From NCBI GenBank assembly GCA_039698075.1, contig JBDKTJ010000104.1, positions 1 through 56,549 of the forward strand: 56,549 nucleotides of DNA. Direction: 5' to 3'. Source of the stretch: JAJFVC01 sp039698075 (GTDB taxonomy: Bacteria; Planctomycetota; Planctomycetia; Pirellulales; Thermoguttaceae). This document shows positions 14,929 through 22,489 of the stretch, piece after piece (positions within the stretch are counted from its first letter, which is position 1; the number at the start of each line of letters is the position of its first letter). The notes under the pieces are model-generated. The model did not search any database. It saw only the letters and a program-made list of their open reading frames with translations, and was not told the origin of the DNA. The translations under genes and the position numbers were made by a program.

Positions 14929-15792
14929 CTACGCCGCCTTTCGGCGATCGTCGTCCGTTTCGTCCTCAAGCGGGACGACCGCCCGGACTGGCGGCGCGTT
15001 TCCGTACGACGCAAATCGCCATCGAAGCCGCAGCACGTCCAGCAGCATCGGAATCGCGTGACGTCGCAGCGACAACGTCGAAGAAAACTCGTTGACCAAC
15101 GTGACCGGAATGCGGCGGAACGGCAACCCCAGCCGATGCGTCAGCAGGACCACCTCCGTGTCAAACGCAAAACCGTCGATCGCGGATCGGGCGAAAATCT
15201 CCCACGCGGCGCGGCGGCTGAACAACTTCAAGCCGCATTGTGTGTCGGTCACCTCGCGGGAAACCAGACGCCGGACGATTTCTCGAAAGGCGAACGTGGC
15301 CAGCCGCCGCAAGGGGCGTCGCGCGGCTCGATAGGCTGCGCCGTCGATGTCGCGGGCGCCGAAAACCACGTCGCAGCCGCCTTCGTCGATCCACTGAAAA
15401 CCCTGACGCAGGGCGGACAACTCGAACGGCAGGTCGGCGTCGGTGAAACAAAGCACTCGGCCCGTCGCGCGAAGCATCGCCACGCGCACGGCGCGACCTT
15501 TGCCGCCTTGCGGAGACAGCCGGATGGTCGAGAATCGCGGGCCGAAACGCCGCGTCAATTCGGCGGTGCAGTCGCGGCTGCCGTCGTCGACTACCAGCAC
15601 GCGGTAGTCGATGTTCCAACCGCTGAAGAAAGCGAGCAGCTGGGCCAACGTCCACGGCAGGCGTTGCTCCTCATTGTGGGCGGGAATAATGACCGTCAGG
15701 TCGTGGTCGGTCGGCGTCGCGGCTTGGTGGTCGGCCCAAAGGTCGACCTGGTCGGTTGTGCCCGAACGTCCATGACGGTTGCGAAGGCTCAT
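14929..15792 (-). CDS. Family 2 glycosyltransferase (dolichyl/undecaprenyl-phosphate glycosyltransferase type)
   Basis: A 287-aa GT-A enzyme. LTVIIPAHNEEQRLPWTL starts the nucleotide-sugar domain, VLVVDDGSRDCT is the first Asp motif, and GKGRAVRVAMLRATGRVLCF followed by TDADLPFE gives the DxD-like metal site (TDAD). GARDIDGAAYRAARRPLRRL and VTDTQCGLKLFSRRAA match DPM1/ALG5-type transferases that load a polyprenyl phosphate with one hexose. There is no C-terminal membrane domain. The ATG at 15792 is chosen. The frame stays open to an ATG at 15909, and that 39-residue extension (PTFGRNFGIDPL and similar) looks non-conserved. It is coupled to the deacetylase downstream (2-nt gap). Confidence 0.87.
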   Translation of the reverse strand: MSLRNRHGRSGTTDQVDLWADHQAATPTDHDLTVIIPAHNEEQRLPWTLAQLLAFFSGWNIDYRVLVVDDGSRDCTAELTRRFGPRFSTIRLSPQGGKGRAVRVAMLRATGRVLCFTDADLPFELSALRQGFQWIDEGGCDVVFGARDIDGAAYRAARRPLRRLATFAFREIVRRLVSREVTDTQCGLKLFSRRAAWEIFARSAIDGFAFDTEVVLLTHRLGLPFRRIPVTLVNEFSSTLSLRRHAIPMLLDVLRLRWRFASYGNAPPVRAVVPLEDETDDDRRKAA

Positions 15793-15994
15793 AACGAGTG
15801 GATCGATCCCAAAATTTCTGCCAAACGTTGGGGCACGATAGCGAAACCGGCGATTTCTGTAAACACCAGTTCCCCCCGCCGGTGTTCCCTCTTTTTTTCC
15901 GATCGGCATAAACTGACCCGATTTTTTCCACTATTTCGACAAACCGTCAAGAAAACATGGACATCTTGCGCGCGGACCGCCATAATCGGCGTCT

Positions 15995-16681
15995 ATGGTT
16001 GACTCAACCCTACTGCCGCTTCGCCGATGGTTCGCCCACCCAGCCCATGGACAATTGGGCGGACGCGACGAAGGCTCGACGCCTGGCCCGTATGGTTGGA
16101 TGGGCGAGGAGCCGCTTTTCGACGAGCATCGGTCCGCCGTGCCGTTGCGCGTCACGCTGGTGGCTCGCCAGTGGGACGCGAGCGTTCGGCCCATGATGCG
16201 GTGCTTCGAGCAGGCGGCCCGCGAATGCTGCAACGCCGAGTGTTTTCCGATCGACGTCGATTCGACCAACGTCGACTGGGACGGCACCTCGGACGCCGAT
16301 TGCGTGGTGTTGCTGGGCCAAGGTCTGCGAATCGCCCGGCGTTGGTCCGACCTGGACCTGTCGCCTTCGTGGAACGACGATTTCGTGCGGACCGACGAAC
16401 TGATGACGGTCGAAACGGCCGCCTCGGCGGTGTGTCACCCGGTGGCCGAAGGCGTCGGCTCGTTTACGACCGGGGCCACGTCGGCCCGACTGAGCTGCAT
16501 CCCGTCGGACGCGACGCCGCTGTTGATCGGCCGGACCGACCAAACCATTCGCCTGGTGGCTTGGACGCATCGCGGCGACTGGGGCCAGGCGTTTTGCACG
16601 ACGCTGGGTTCGGCGGCGGATTTTCGTCGGCCGGATTTCGTTCGGTTGGCGTGCAACGCCCTGGCTTGGGTCGGGCGATAG
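15995..16681 (+). CDS. ThuA-like domain protein
   Basis: A 228-aa soluble protein. The central part (DADCVVLLGQGLRI, then VETAASAVCHPVAEGVGSFTT) and the last ~40 residues (LVAWTHRGDWGQAFCTTLGS followed by ADFRRPDFVRLACNALAW) follow the pattern of ThuA-like domains. In those, a glutamine-amidotransferase-like fold ends in W-x-x-x-x-G-x-G-R-x-F-x-T-x-L-G and F-x-x-P-x-F-x-x-L-x-x-N-A-x-x-W. ThuA-like proteins are very numerous in planctomycetes and are linked to sugar use, though their reaction is unknown. No catalytic Cys triad is evident. No Shine-Dalgarno is seen and the ATG at 15995 is the first plausible start. A tRNA gene follows 128 nt downstream. Confidence 0.7.
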   Translation: MVDSTLLPLRRWFAHPAHGQLGGRDEGSTPGPYGWMGEEPLFDEHRSAVPLRVTLVARQWDASVRPMMRCFEQAARECCNAECFPIDVDSTNVDWDGTSDADCVVLLGQGLRIARRWSDLDLSPSWNDDFVRTDELMTVETAASAVCHPVAEGVGSFTTGATSARLSCIPSDATPLLIGRTDQTIRLVAWTHRGDWGQAFCTTLGSAADFRRPDFVRLACNALAWVGR

Positions 16682-16809
16682 TCGGCCGATGCAAACGGCA
16701 CTTTTTGGGGGTGGCGACGGCCGTTCTGCGGCGGTTCGGGCGGGACCGAAAACGCTGGGACCCCGGCTTGCGGACGCCGCCTTGGGCACGTAGAATGAGG
16801 GACGCGATT

Positions 16810-16882
16810 GGGGCGGTAGCTCAGTTGGGAGAGCGCTGCGTTCGCAATGCAGAGGTCGGGAGTTCGACCCTCCTCCGCTCCA
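16810..16882 (+). tRNA. tRNA-Ala (anticodon CGC)
   Basis: A 73-nt cloverleaf. The acceptor GGGGCGG pairs with CCGCTCC and includes the G3:U70 wobble that identifies alanine tRNAs. The D arm is GCTC...GAGC. The anticodon stem CTGCG/TGCAG has loop TTCGCAA (anticodon CGC, reading GCG). The T arm is GGGAG-TTCGACC-CTCC. The discriminator is A, and the CCA end is not encoded. Confidence 0.95.
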
Positions 16883-16893
16883 CAGAAAGAAAA

Positions 16894-16927
16894 GGCCCGC
16901 CGACTGTCGTGGTCCGCGGGTCTTTTT
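16894..16927 (+). terminator. Rho-independent terminator after tRNA-Ala
   Basis: The stem GGCCCGC (16894-16900) / GCGGGTC (16916-16922) is followed by TTTTTG, starting 11 nt after the tRNA. One G-U pair is present. Confidence 0.8.
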
Positions 16928-17003
16928 GTTTTCACCTAGGATGGAAACGATTTCGGTTGTTTGGGTTTTTTGGCTTTGAATTTTAACCGCTCTTCAAAAA
17001 ACC

Positions 17004-17429
17004 ATGCCTCATTCCGCAACTGAAAAAAGTCTCGGCGTTCGCGTCCCGTTGCGGGTCAAACCCTACGACATCGACGTGCTGGGCATCGTCAGCAACATCG
17101 TCTACGTCCGCTGGATGGAAGACCTCCGGCTGGCGATGCTCGACGCCTATCTGCCGCTCGACCAGCAGATGGCCGACGGCTATTTGCCGGCGATTTTGAA
17201 GGTCGAGATCGACTACAAACGGGCCATCCAGTTGCACGACGAGCTGGTCGGCGTCATGTGGTTGAGCGGCTTGAAAAAACTGCGCTATGAAGTGACGGCG
17301 GAGTTTTTGGCCAACGGTCAGTTGGCGGCCATCGGGCGTCAGGAGGGCTGTTTCGTCAGTCTGAAAACGAAAAAACCGGTCCGCCCGCCGGCCAGACTTC
17401 TTAGTATGTATCGCCAGCTCCATTCGTGA
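17004..17429 (+). CDS. Hotdog-fold acyl-CoA thioesterase (4HBT family)
   Basis: A 141-aa protein of 4-hydroxybenzoyl-CoA thioesterase type. RVPLRVKPYDIDVLGIVSNI includes the active-site Asp region (Y-D-I-D-x-x-G-I-V-x-N), followed by VYVRWMEDLRLAMLDAYLPL with the conserved aromatic/Glu helix. LKVEIDYKRAIQLHDEL is the central strand pair (I-x-Y-x-x-x-x-x-x-x-D). It is likely to hydrolyse a short or aromatic acyl-CoA; the true substrate cannot be told from sequence. The last 29 bp overlap the 3' end of the convergent membrane-protein gene. No Shine-Dalgarno is evident before the ATG. Confidence 0.88.
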   Translation: MPHSATEKSLGVRVPLRVKPYDIDVLGIVSNIVYVRWMEDLRLAMLDAYLPLDQQMADGYLPAILKVEIDYKRAIQLHDELVGVMWLSGLKKLRYEVTAEFLANGQLAAIGRQEGCFVSLKTKKPVRPPARLLSMYRQLHS

Positions 17430-17715
17430 CGCGCGGCTTGCGGAAGCGGCGAGAGACGATCAGGTCGATGGCCACCAACGCAGTGTTGGCGGCGTAAAGC
17501 CACGTGACCGGTTCGAGCGGCTGATGGTGCACTTCGGCCCGGAGAAACTTCGACGCGATGCCGGCCAGATAGCCCGCCAAAATGATCGCCATGAACCAAA
17601 AGCTCTTACCCGAGACGTTTTTGGCCCGCCACGTGTGAACGATGTCGATCGGCCACGAAACGCCGAAACAAAGGAGCATGGCGGCTTCAAGAATTTGAAT
17701 CAGCGAGTCGGACAC
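17401..17715 (-). CDS. Small membrane protein, PQ-loop/SemiSWEET-like
   Basis: A 104-aa protein with three predicted membrane helices: AMLLCFGVSWPIDIVHTW, FWFMAIILAGYLAGIASKF, and WLYAANTALVAIDLIVSRRF. The first helix has the Phe/Trp-Pro pattern and is followed by a basic loop (RAKNVSGKS). This matches a widespread small bacterial family with a three-helix half-transporter layout, resembling SemiSWEET/PQ-loop proteins. Transport function is inference. The start is a GTG at 17715. The 3' end overlaps the convergent thioesterase gene by 29 bp, so antisense interference is possible. Confidence 0.75.
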   Translation of the reverse strand: MSDSLIQILEAAMLLCFGVSWPIDIVHTWRAKNVSGKSFWFMAIILAGYLAGIASKFLRAEVHHQPLEPVTWLYAANTALVAIDLIVSRRFRKPRVTNGAGDTY

Positions 17716-17783
17716 GTTTTCTTGTTCTTGCTTCAGGGGCGACGCGAACCGCGCGGCGCACGGTGGGATTTGCGGGTCGGCGA

Positions 17784-18008
17784 TCAGGTGTGAAGAAAAT
17801 CGTCGGGAGCGATCGCCGCTTCACGCAAGACGGCTCGCAGTGTTCCCTCGGCCATATCGCGGGCGTGATGCGGCAACGTCACTTTCCGCCCGGTGGACGG
17901 CTGCCGCCAAACTTCGTGACTTCCGGGACCGGGGCGGTCGAACTCCCAACCGAAGGCTCGCAGTCGCCGAGCCACTTCTCGATACGTAAAACCAGCCAGC
18001 CGGCCCAT
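17784..18008 (-). CDS. hicA: HicA-family toxin (mRNA interferase)
   Basis: A 74-aa dsRBD-fold protein. The pattern YREVARRLRAFGWEFDRPGP followed by GSHEVWRQP contains the catalytic His (H31, in GSH), then KVTLPHHARDMAEGTLRAVL and a C-terminal AAIAPDDFL, the standard HicA layout. HicA cleaves mRNA and tmRNA unless bound by HicB. The ATG at 18008 shares a base with the TGA of the upstream hicB gene (TGATG), giving antitoxin-first order and coupling. It is the terminal gene of the run that begins with the histidine kinase and glgC. A second hicBA pair lies at 48.3 kb. Confidence 0.9.
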   Translation of the reverse strand: MGRLAGFTYREVARRLRAFGWEFDRPGPGSHEVWRQPSTGRKVTLPHHARDMAEGTLRAVLREAAIAPDDFLHT

Positions 18009-18262
18009 CACCGCACCCCGACCGGTATCACAAGGTCCACGGAGCCGTCGTGGGCCAACGGCAGCAACGCAGGCGGCAAGGAGTCGCCGTGTTCAAGACA
18101 CGATTCGGCGATTTTCCGTGTCAAACCTTGCGCAATTTCCACGGCTTCGACAATGCTGCGTCCCTCGGCCACCAAGCCGGGCACATCGGGACTGGTGGCC
18201 ACGTAGCCGCCCTCTTTCAATGGCTCGATATGAATCCGAACAGCGACTTCGTCCATCAACAT
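18008..18262 (-). CDS. hicB: HicB-family antitoxin
   Basis: An 84-aa protein with the partial RNase H-like HicB fold: VRIHIEPLKEGGYVATSPDV followed by PGLVAEGRSIVEAVEIAQG. No C-terminal HTH or ribbon-helix-helix domain is obvious, so DNA-binding autoregulation is not assured. The ATG at 18262 lies just behind GGAAAGGAAA; a second ATG at 18256 would give 82 aa with better ribosome-site spacing. It starts 11 nt after the glgC stop on the same strand, so the pair may be transcribed with glgC. It neutralises the HicA encoded next. Confidence 0.9.
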   Translation of the reverse strand: MLMDEVAVRIHIEPLKEGGYVATSPDVPGLVAEGRSIVEAVEIAQGLTRKIAESCLEHGDSLPPALLPLAHDGSVDLVIPVGVR

Positions 18263-18273
18263 TTTCCTTTCCG

Positions 18274-19560
18274 TTACAGCCGCCAGGCGTCGGGCAGCGA
18301 GGTGCCTTTGGCCAAAACGACGATGCCGTCGCGGATCATGCCGTAGGGAGTCTCTTCGGTGCGGTCGACGCCCTGCTCGTTGACGATCCGGACGTTGCGG
18401 CCGATGCGGCAATTCTTGTCGACGATCGCGCCTTCGATGTAGGCGCCGTCGCCGATGCCCAGCGGCGGGTCGCCGTTGCTCTTGTGCGCGACAATCTCGC
18501 CCGTGCCCTCGTAAAAATCGGCGCCCATGATGACCGAGTTGCGAATCACCACGTTGCGTCCGATGCGGCAACGCAGGCCGATCACGCTGTTTTCGATCAC
18601 CGCGCCCGGCTCGATCATCGAACCGTCGGCCACCAGGCTGCCTTGGACCGTCGCGCCGTCAAAACGGGTCGGCGGCAGGAATCGGGCGTGGGAGTAGATC
18701 GGCGCCTCGGCCGGGGCCAGATCGAACGGCGCGTCGGGCTTGGCCATGTCCAAGTTGGCCTGGTAGAACGACTTGATCGTTCCGATGTCCTCCCAGTACG
18801 TGTCGAACAAGTGGACCTGGACGTGCCGCGTGCGGATCGACGCCGGAAAGACCTCTTTGCCGAAGTCCCGGTAGTTGGTTTTGCCGAGCACGTCGACCAG
18901 CGCGTTGCGTTTGAACAGATAGATGCCCATATTGGCCAGGCAGTCGCGTCCGCGGCTCGGCACGCCGTGGGCGTCAATCCACGCCGGATCGGTGCGGATC
19001 ATGGCCAGCTCTTGCTCGGTCTTCGGCTTTTCGAGAAACCCGACCACCCGGCCGGTGTCGTCCAGCCGCATGATGCCCAACCCCGCGGCGTCGCGGCTGT
19101 GGACGGGCACGGCGGCGATCGTCACGTCGGCGTCCGCCTGAATGTGCGACACCAGCAGGTCTTGAAAATTCATCCGATACAGTTGATCGCCCGACAGAAT
19201 CAACACATATTCGACGCCGGGCTGCTCGAGGTAGCGGAGATTTTGACGCACCGCGTCGGCCGTGCCCTGATACCAGGTGGCGTTGTCCAACGTCTGCTGG
19301 GCGGCCAGCACCTCGACAAACCCGCCGTCGAACGGATCGAACGTGTACGTCGAGCGAATGTGCCGGTGCAGACTCACCGAGTTGAACTGCGTCAGCACGT
19401 AGCAACGGTTCAGGCCGCTGTTGATGCAGTTCGACAACGGGATGTCGATCAGGCGGTATTTTCCTGCTACGGGCACCGCGGGTTTCGAGCGATACTTGGT
19501 CAACGGATACAGACGGGTGCCCTGTCCGCCGCCGAGCACCAAGGTCACGACATTTCTCAT
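18274..19560 (-). CDS. glgC: Glucose-1-phosphate adenylyltransferase
   Basis: A 428-aa enzyme making ADP-glucose from glucose-1-phosphate and ATP, the committed step of bacterial glycogen synthesis. Family landmarks are LVLGGGQGTRLYPLTKYRSK (ATP-binding loop), KPAVPVAGKYRLIDIPLSNC, YVLILSGDQLYRM (metal-binding Asp), GFLEKPK (sugar-phosphate site) and TYWEDIGTIKSFYQAN. These are followed by a left-handed beta-helix of hexapeptide repeats (IENSVIGLRCRIGRNVVIRN). The length matches the family. It lies downstream of a histidine kinase and two response regulators on the same strand (100 nt after the FixJ-like gene), suggesting that this signalling set may govern carbon storage (inference). Confidence 0.96.
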   Translation of the reverse strand: MRNVVTLVLGGGQGTRLYPLTKYRSKPAVPVAGKYRLIDIPLSNCINSGLNRCYVLTQFNSVSLHRHIRSTYTFDPFDGGFVEVLAAQQTLDNATWYQGTADAVRQNLRYLEQPGVEYVLILSGDQLYRMNFQDLLVSHIQADADVTIAAVPVHSRDAAGLGIMRLDDTGRVVGFLEKPKTEQELAMIRTDPAWIDAHGVPSRGRDCLANMGIYLFKRNALVDVLGKTNYRDFGKEVFPASIRTRHVQVHLFDTYWEDIGTIKSFYQANLDMAKPDAPFDLAPAEAPIYSHARFLPPTRFDGATVQGSLVADGSMIEPGAVIENSVIGLRCRIGRNVVIRNSVIMGADFYEGTGEIVAHKSNGDPPLGIGDGAYIEGAIVDKNCRIGRNVRIVNEQGVDRTEETPYGMIRDGIVVLAKGTSLPDAWRL

Positions 19561-19659
19561 GACGAATTTCCGGACGTCGAGAAGGAGGCCGAGTCGTTTT
19601 TGCCAAGCGCTCCTTCAGTGTAATGGGAGACGGCGACCGAGGGAAGGGGGGTGGCGAAG

Positions 19660-20286
19660 CTACGCGGACGGGGCCTCGGCCATGAGGCGGACGATCTCGA
19701 CCACGTTGTCGACTTCCATCTTCTCGAACACGCCGGCGCGGTGTTTGGCGACCGTTTTTTCGCCGATGCCCAGTTCGGCGGCGATCTGCTTCGAGTGTTT
19801 CCCGGCCACCAGCAGCTCGAGCACCTCGCGCTGACGCGCCGAGAGACGGGCCATGCGGCCGGCCAAGTCGGCCGATCGGGCGTTGGCCCGCTGTCGCTGC
19901 GCATCCCGGTCGATCGCGTCTTGAATGCGCGTAAGAAGCGTGCGGCGATTGAACGGCTTTTCGAGGAAGTCGATCGCGCCGGCGCTCATCGCCTGGACCG
20001 CCATCGGAATGTCGGCGCAGCCGGAAATCATGATCGTCGGCATCGAACGACCCTGATTGGCCAGCAGTTGTTGCAGTCCCAACCCGCTCAGGCCGGGCAT
20101 CCGGACGTCCAGCACCAGGCAGCGCGGCCCGTTGGACTTCTCCTGATACGTGTCCAAAAAAGCTTCGGCCGACGGATAGGTCTCCACATGGAAACCCATG
20201 CTGCGGATCATCAAGGTCAACGACTCGCAAACTTGCGGATCGTCGTCGACGACGAAGACGGTGGGCGTTGCGTTGGCGATGGACAT
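19660..20286 (-). CDS. FixJ/NarL-type response regulator
   Basis: A 208-aa two-domain regulator. The receiver (residues 9-125) shows VFVVDDDPQVC (acidic pocket), CLVLDVRMPGLSG with the phospho-accepting Asp, TIMISGCAD and the KPF Lys near residue 106. The output domain has LSARQREVLELLVAGKHSKQ and IAAELGIGEKTVAKHRAGVF, the LuxR/FixJ HTH. The receiver is of FixJ subtype (MPGLSGLGLQQLL, AGAIDFLEKPFNRRTLL). It is encoded 54 nt after a single-domain regulator and the histidine kinase, so phosphotransfer within this set is likely. The promoter targets are unknown; glgC lies immediately downstream. Confidence 0.93.
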   Translation of the reverse strand: MSIANATPTVFVVDDDPQVCESLTLMIRSMGFHVETYPSAEAFLDTYQEKSNGPRCLVLDVRMPGLSGLGLQQLLANQGRSMPTIMISGCADIPMAVQAMSAGAIDFLEKPFNRRTLLTRIQDAIDRDAQRQRANARSADLAGRMARLSARQREVLELLVAGKHSKQIAAELGIGEKTVAKHRAGVFEKMEVDNVVEIVRLMAEAPSA

Positions 20287-20340
20287 GGTCGTGCGGAAGG
20301 CGTCCGCCTCCTGAAGTGTAAAATTGCCGCGGGAGTGCGA

Positions 20341-20718
20341 TTATGTCTCGGCTGGAACGCAAGCCAGCAGCTTGTGGACCGCCTCGAGAATGTCTTCCTT
20401 ATGGAACGGTTTTTGAATGATGGTTTCGCCATATTCCGACCATCGGCCGACCTCGGGCACGATGTCGAGATATCCGGTCATGATGATGGTTCGGGCCGTG
20501 GGACAGGCGGCGCGAATGCGACGGCACACCTCGCCGCCGTGAAGCGAGCTTTTGAGCATCCAGTCGGCGATGACCACGTCGGGCCGCCAAAGCAGGCCGA
20601 GCTGAACGCCTTCGTCGGCGTCCACGGCCACAGCCACCTCGTGCCCGGCCCGGCGAAGCGTCATCGCCAAGGCCTCGCCAAACGGCCGATCGTCTTCCAC
20701 AATCAAAATTTGCGACAT
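20341..20718 (-). CDS. Single-domain response regulator (receiver only)
   Basis: A 125-aa CheY-like receiver. ILIVEDDRPFGEAL gives the acidic pocket, DVVIADWMLKSSLHGGE the phosphorylation Asp (in VVIADW), TIIMTGYLD the Thr/Ser switch, and IIQKPFHKEDIL the conserved Lys. There is no output domain, so it may shuttle phosphate or act by protein binding. It overlaps the end of the histidine kinase gene by 16 bp and has a good ribosome site (AAGGAGGAG) inside that gene. It probably receives phosphate from this kinase. Confidence 0.92.
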   Translation of the reverse strand: MSQILIVEDDRPFGEALAMTLRRAGHEVAVAVDADEGVQLGLLWRPDVVIADWMLKSSLHGGEVCRRIRAACPTARTIIMTGYLDIVPEVGRWSEYGETIIQKPFHKEDILEAVHKLLACVPAET

Positions 20719-21914
20719 GAGGACTCCTCCTTGGTCGTCGAAAAAATGTCATGCGTCGCGGTCAGGACGGGCGCCATCGGCAGCTCGATCGTCACCGTCG
20801 CGCCCTGGCCCGGCTGGCTTCGAACGTCCATCCGACCGCCGTGTCCTTGAACGATCCCGTAAGCGATGCTCATGCCCAGACCCGATCCGCCCGCCTGACG
20901 CCGCGTCGTGTAAAACGGATCGAACACGCGTTTGAGTTGTTCCTGGCTCATGCCGCAGCCGTTGTCGCAAACCGCGACCCGGACGCCATCGGCCGTCGGC
21001 TCGGTGCGGATCGAGACGAAGACGCCTTCGCCGCGGCCCGCTTCGACGGCGTTGCGGACCAGGTTGAACAGCACCAGTTCGATCTCCAGCGGATTCATCG
21101 GAGTCAACGGCACGTCGGGCGCAGTCTCCAACGTCAACCGCGCGCCGTTGCGTTCGGCGTAGGGCTTGGCCACCTCCAACACCTCCTTCGCCACGTCGTT
21201 CACGCTGCACGCCTGTTTTTCCGACGGCTCTTCACGCGAATAACGCAACAACGTCCGAACGATTCGGCCGCAGCGGTCCATCGAGGCAACGATGTTTCGC
21301 AGACACACCGCCACTTGGTCGGCGGAGTCCGGACTTTCGAGCAGCGTCAGGGCCGTCTCGGCGGCCAACAGGGCCGAGCCCGTCGGATTGTTGATCTCGT
21401 GGGCAACGCCCGAGGCCAAAAGACCGACGCAGGCGAGCCGTTCGTTTCGCCGGGCCGATTCTTCCAATTCCGTTTGCCGACTCGTGTCGCGCACCGTGGC
21501 GATGCGATGCGAAATCTGGCCGGAGCTGTCGCGAACCGGCTCCGATCGCAGGCTCAACGTGACCGGCGAGCCTTCGGAACAAGGCACGACCACGTCAGCC
21601 GTAAAAACGTCGTCGCCATGGTGGCTTTCCCAAAGGCTTCTCCAGAGCGGGTGGTCTTGCAGAAATGCGGGCCACGGAGGAGAGGCGTCGGCCCAAAAGT
21701 CTTCGGAAAGACCGGAAATCGCCATCATCGCCGCATTGGCGTACAACAGCGACGGCGGACCGGCGTCGACCGGCTGAGCCGTGATGAGGATGCCCTCGCC
21801 ACAGCAGTCCGCCGCCCGACGAAATAGATTCGTTTCGTCTTCGGAAAAACCAAAGACGACGGGCGACTCATCCGAGGGGATCACCCGATTAGGAAACAGT
21901 GCCGCATGCCCCAC
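20703..21914 (-). CDS. PAS-domain sensor histidine kinase
   Basis: A 403-aa kinase without membrane segments. Residues about 28-150 form a PAS domain (LLYANAAMMAISGLSEDFW and ISHRIATVRDTSRQTELEES, a PAS/PAC end). The dimerisation box is GLLASGVAHEINNPTGSALL with the phospho-His, followed by NLVRNAVEAGRG (N box), VAVCDNGCGM (G1), VFDPFYTTR (F box) and GGSGLGMSIAYGIVQGHGG (G2). Domain order and the HEINNP form place it among NtrB-like cytosolic kinases. Its signal is unknown. It leads a co-oriented set with two response regulators and glgC. Confidence 0.93.
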   Translation of the reverse strand: MGHAALFPNRVIPSDESPVVFGFSEDETNLFRRAADCCGEGILITAQPVDAGPPSLLYANAAMMAISGLSEDFWADASPPWPAFLQDHPLWRSLWESHHGDDVFTADVVVPCSEGSPVTLSLRSEPVRDSSGQISHRIATVRDTSRQTELEESARRNERLACVGLLASGVAHEINNPTGSALLAAETALTLLESPDSADQVAVCLRNIVASMDRCGRIVRTLLRYSREEPSEKQACSVNDVAKEVLEVAKPYAERNGARLTLETAPDVPLTPMNPLEIELVLFNLVRNAVEAGRGEGVFVSIRTEPTADGVRVAVCDNGCGMSQEQLKRVFDPFYTTRRQAGGSGLGMSIAYGIVQGHGGRMDVRSQPGQGATVTIELPMAPVLTATHDIFSTTKEESSCRKF

Positions 21915-22489
21915 GGCAACCTCCTGATCTTGCTGGATTTTTTACTGGCCTTTGCTACCGCGATGTCAATGACACCGCAATCCGTGCGTCGCCACGACGA
22001 ACGGTTCGTGGTCCAAGCAGTCAGCAGATGCACAGTCAAAAGAAGGACTCAGAACGGCCCACAACCTTCGTGGAATCACACTGTTGCAGACCTGAGACAA
22101 GTTGAGGGCAGAAACACCACCACACACCCCATGTGCCTCTTCTTTGCGAGTCTTGGCGGAACCCACGCATCGTTGGGCCCACCGACGTCGCAAACCTTCC
22201 GCAACAGACGCCACAAAGGACATCGCCCAACTAATGTAGTGCTCTGGCCAAGAATGTCCAGCCCACTTTGCTAATTTTTTTAGGTAGTAAGTGGCAACTC
22301 GCATGGTGGGTCTTGTTATACAAGGCTCGTTGCACGCGGGCGAGACGATTTTTTGCGGGAAAACGGCGGCCGATTTTGAACAAAAAAACGCGATAAGTGC
22401 TTGCGGCTGAACCATTTACGAATTCAGAAACTCTCAGCGTCCGGGACCGACAACCGACCGAAACTGCCAACAAGCGTGGCAGCCGCGCG
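21915..22489. other. Intergenic region without a recognisable gene
   Basis: No coding frame here has a ribosome site or family match. It holds the upstream region of the histidine kinase and the 3' flank of the 658-aa gene. Around 22135-22160 there is a degenerate CTTCTTTGCG-GTCTTGGCG stretch like the CTTTGCGTCTTTGCG-type repeat better preserved near 48190-48222. Confidence 0.4.

Noticed and set aside
16810..16882. tRNA-Ala as an integration site for a mobile island
   Set aside because: I looked for a second copy of the tRNA 3' end (GGGAGTTCGACCCTCC) and for an integrase nearby and saw neither.
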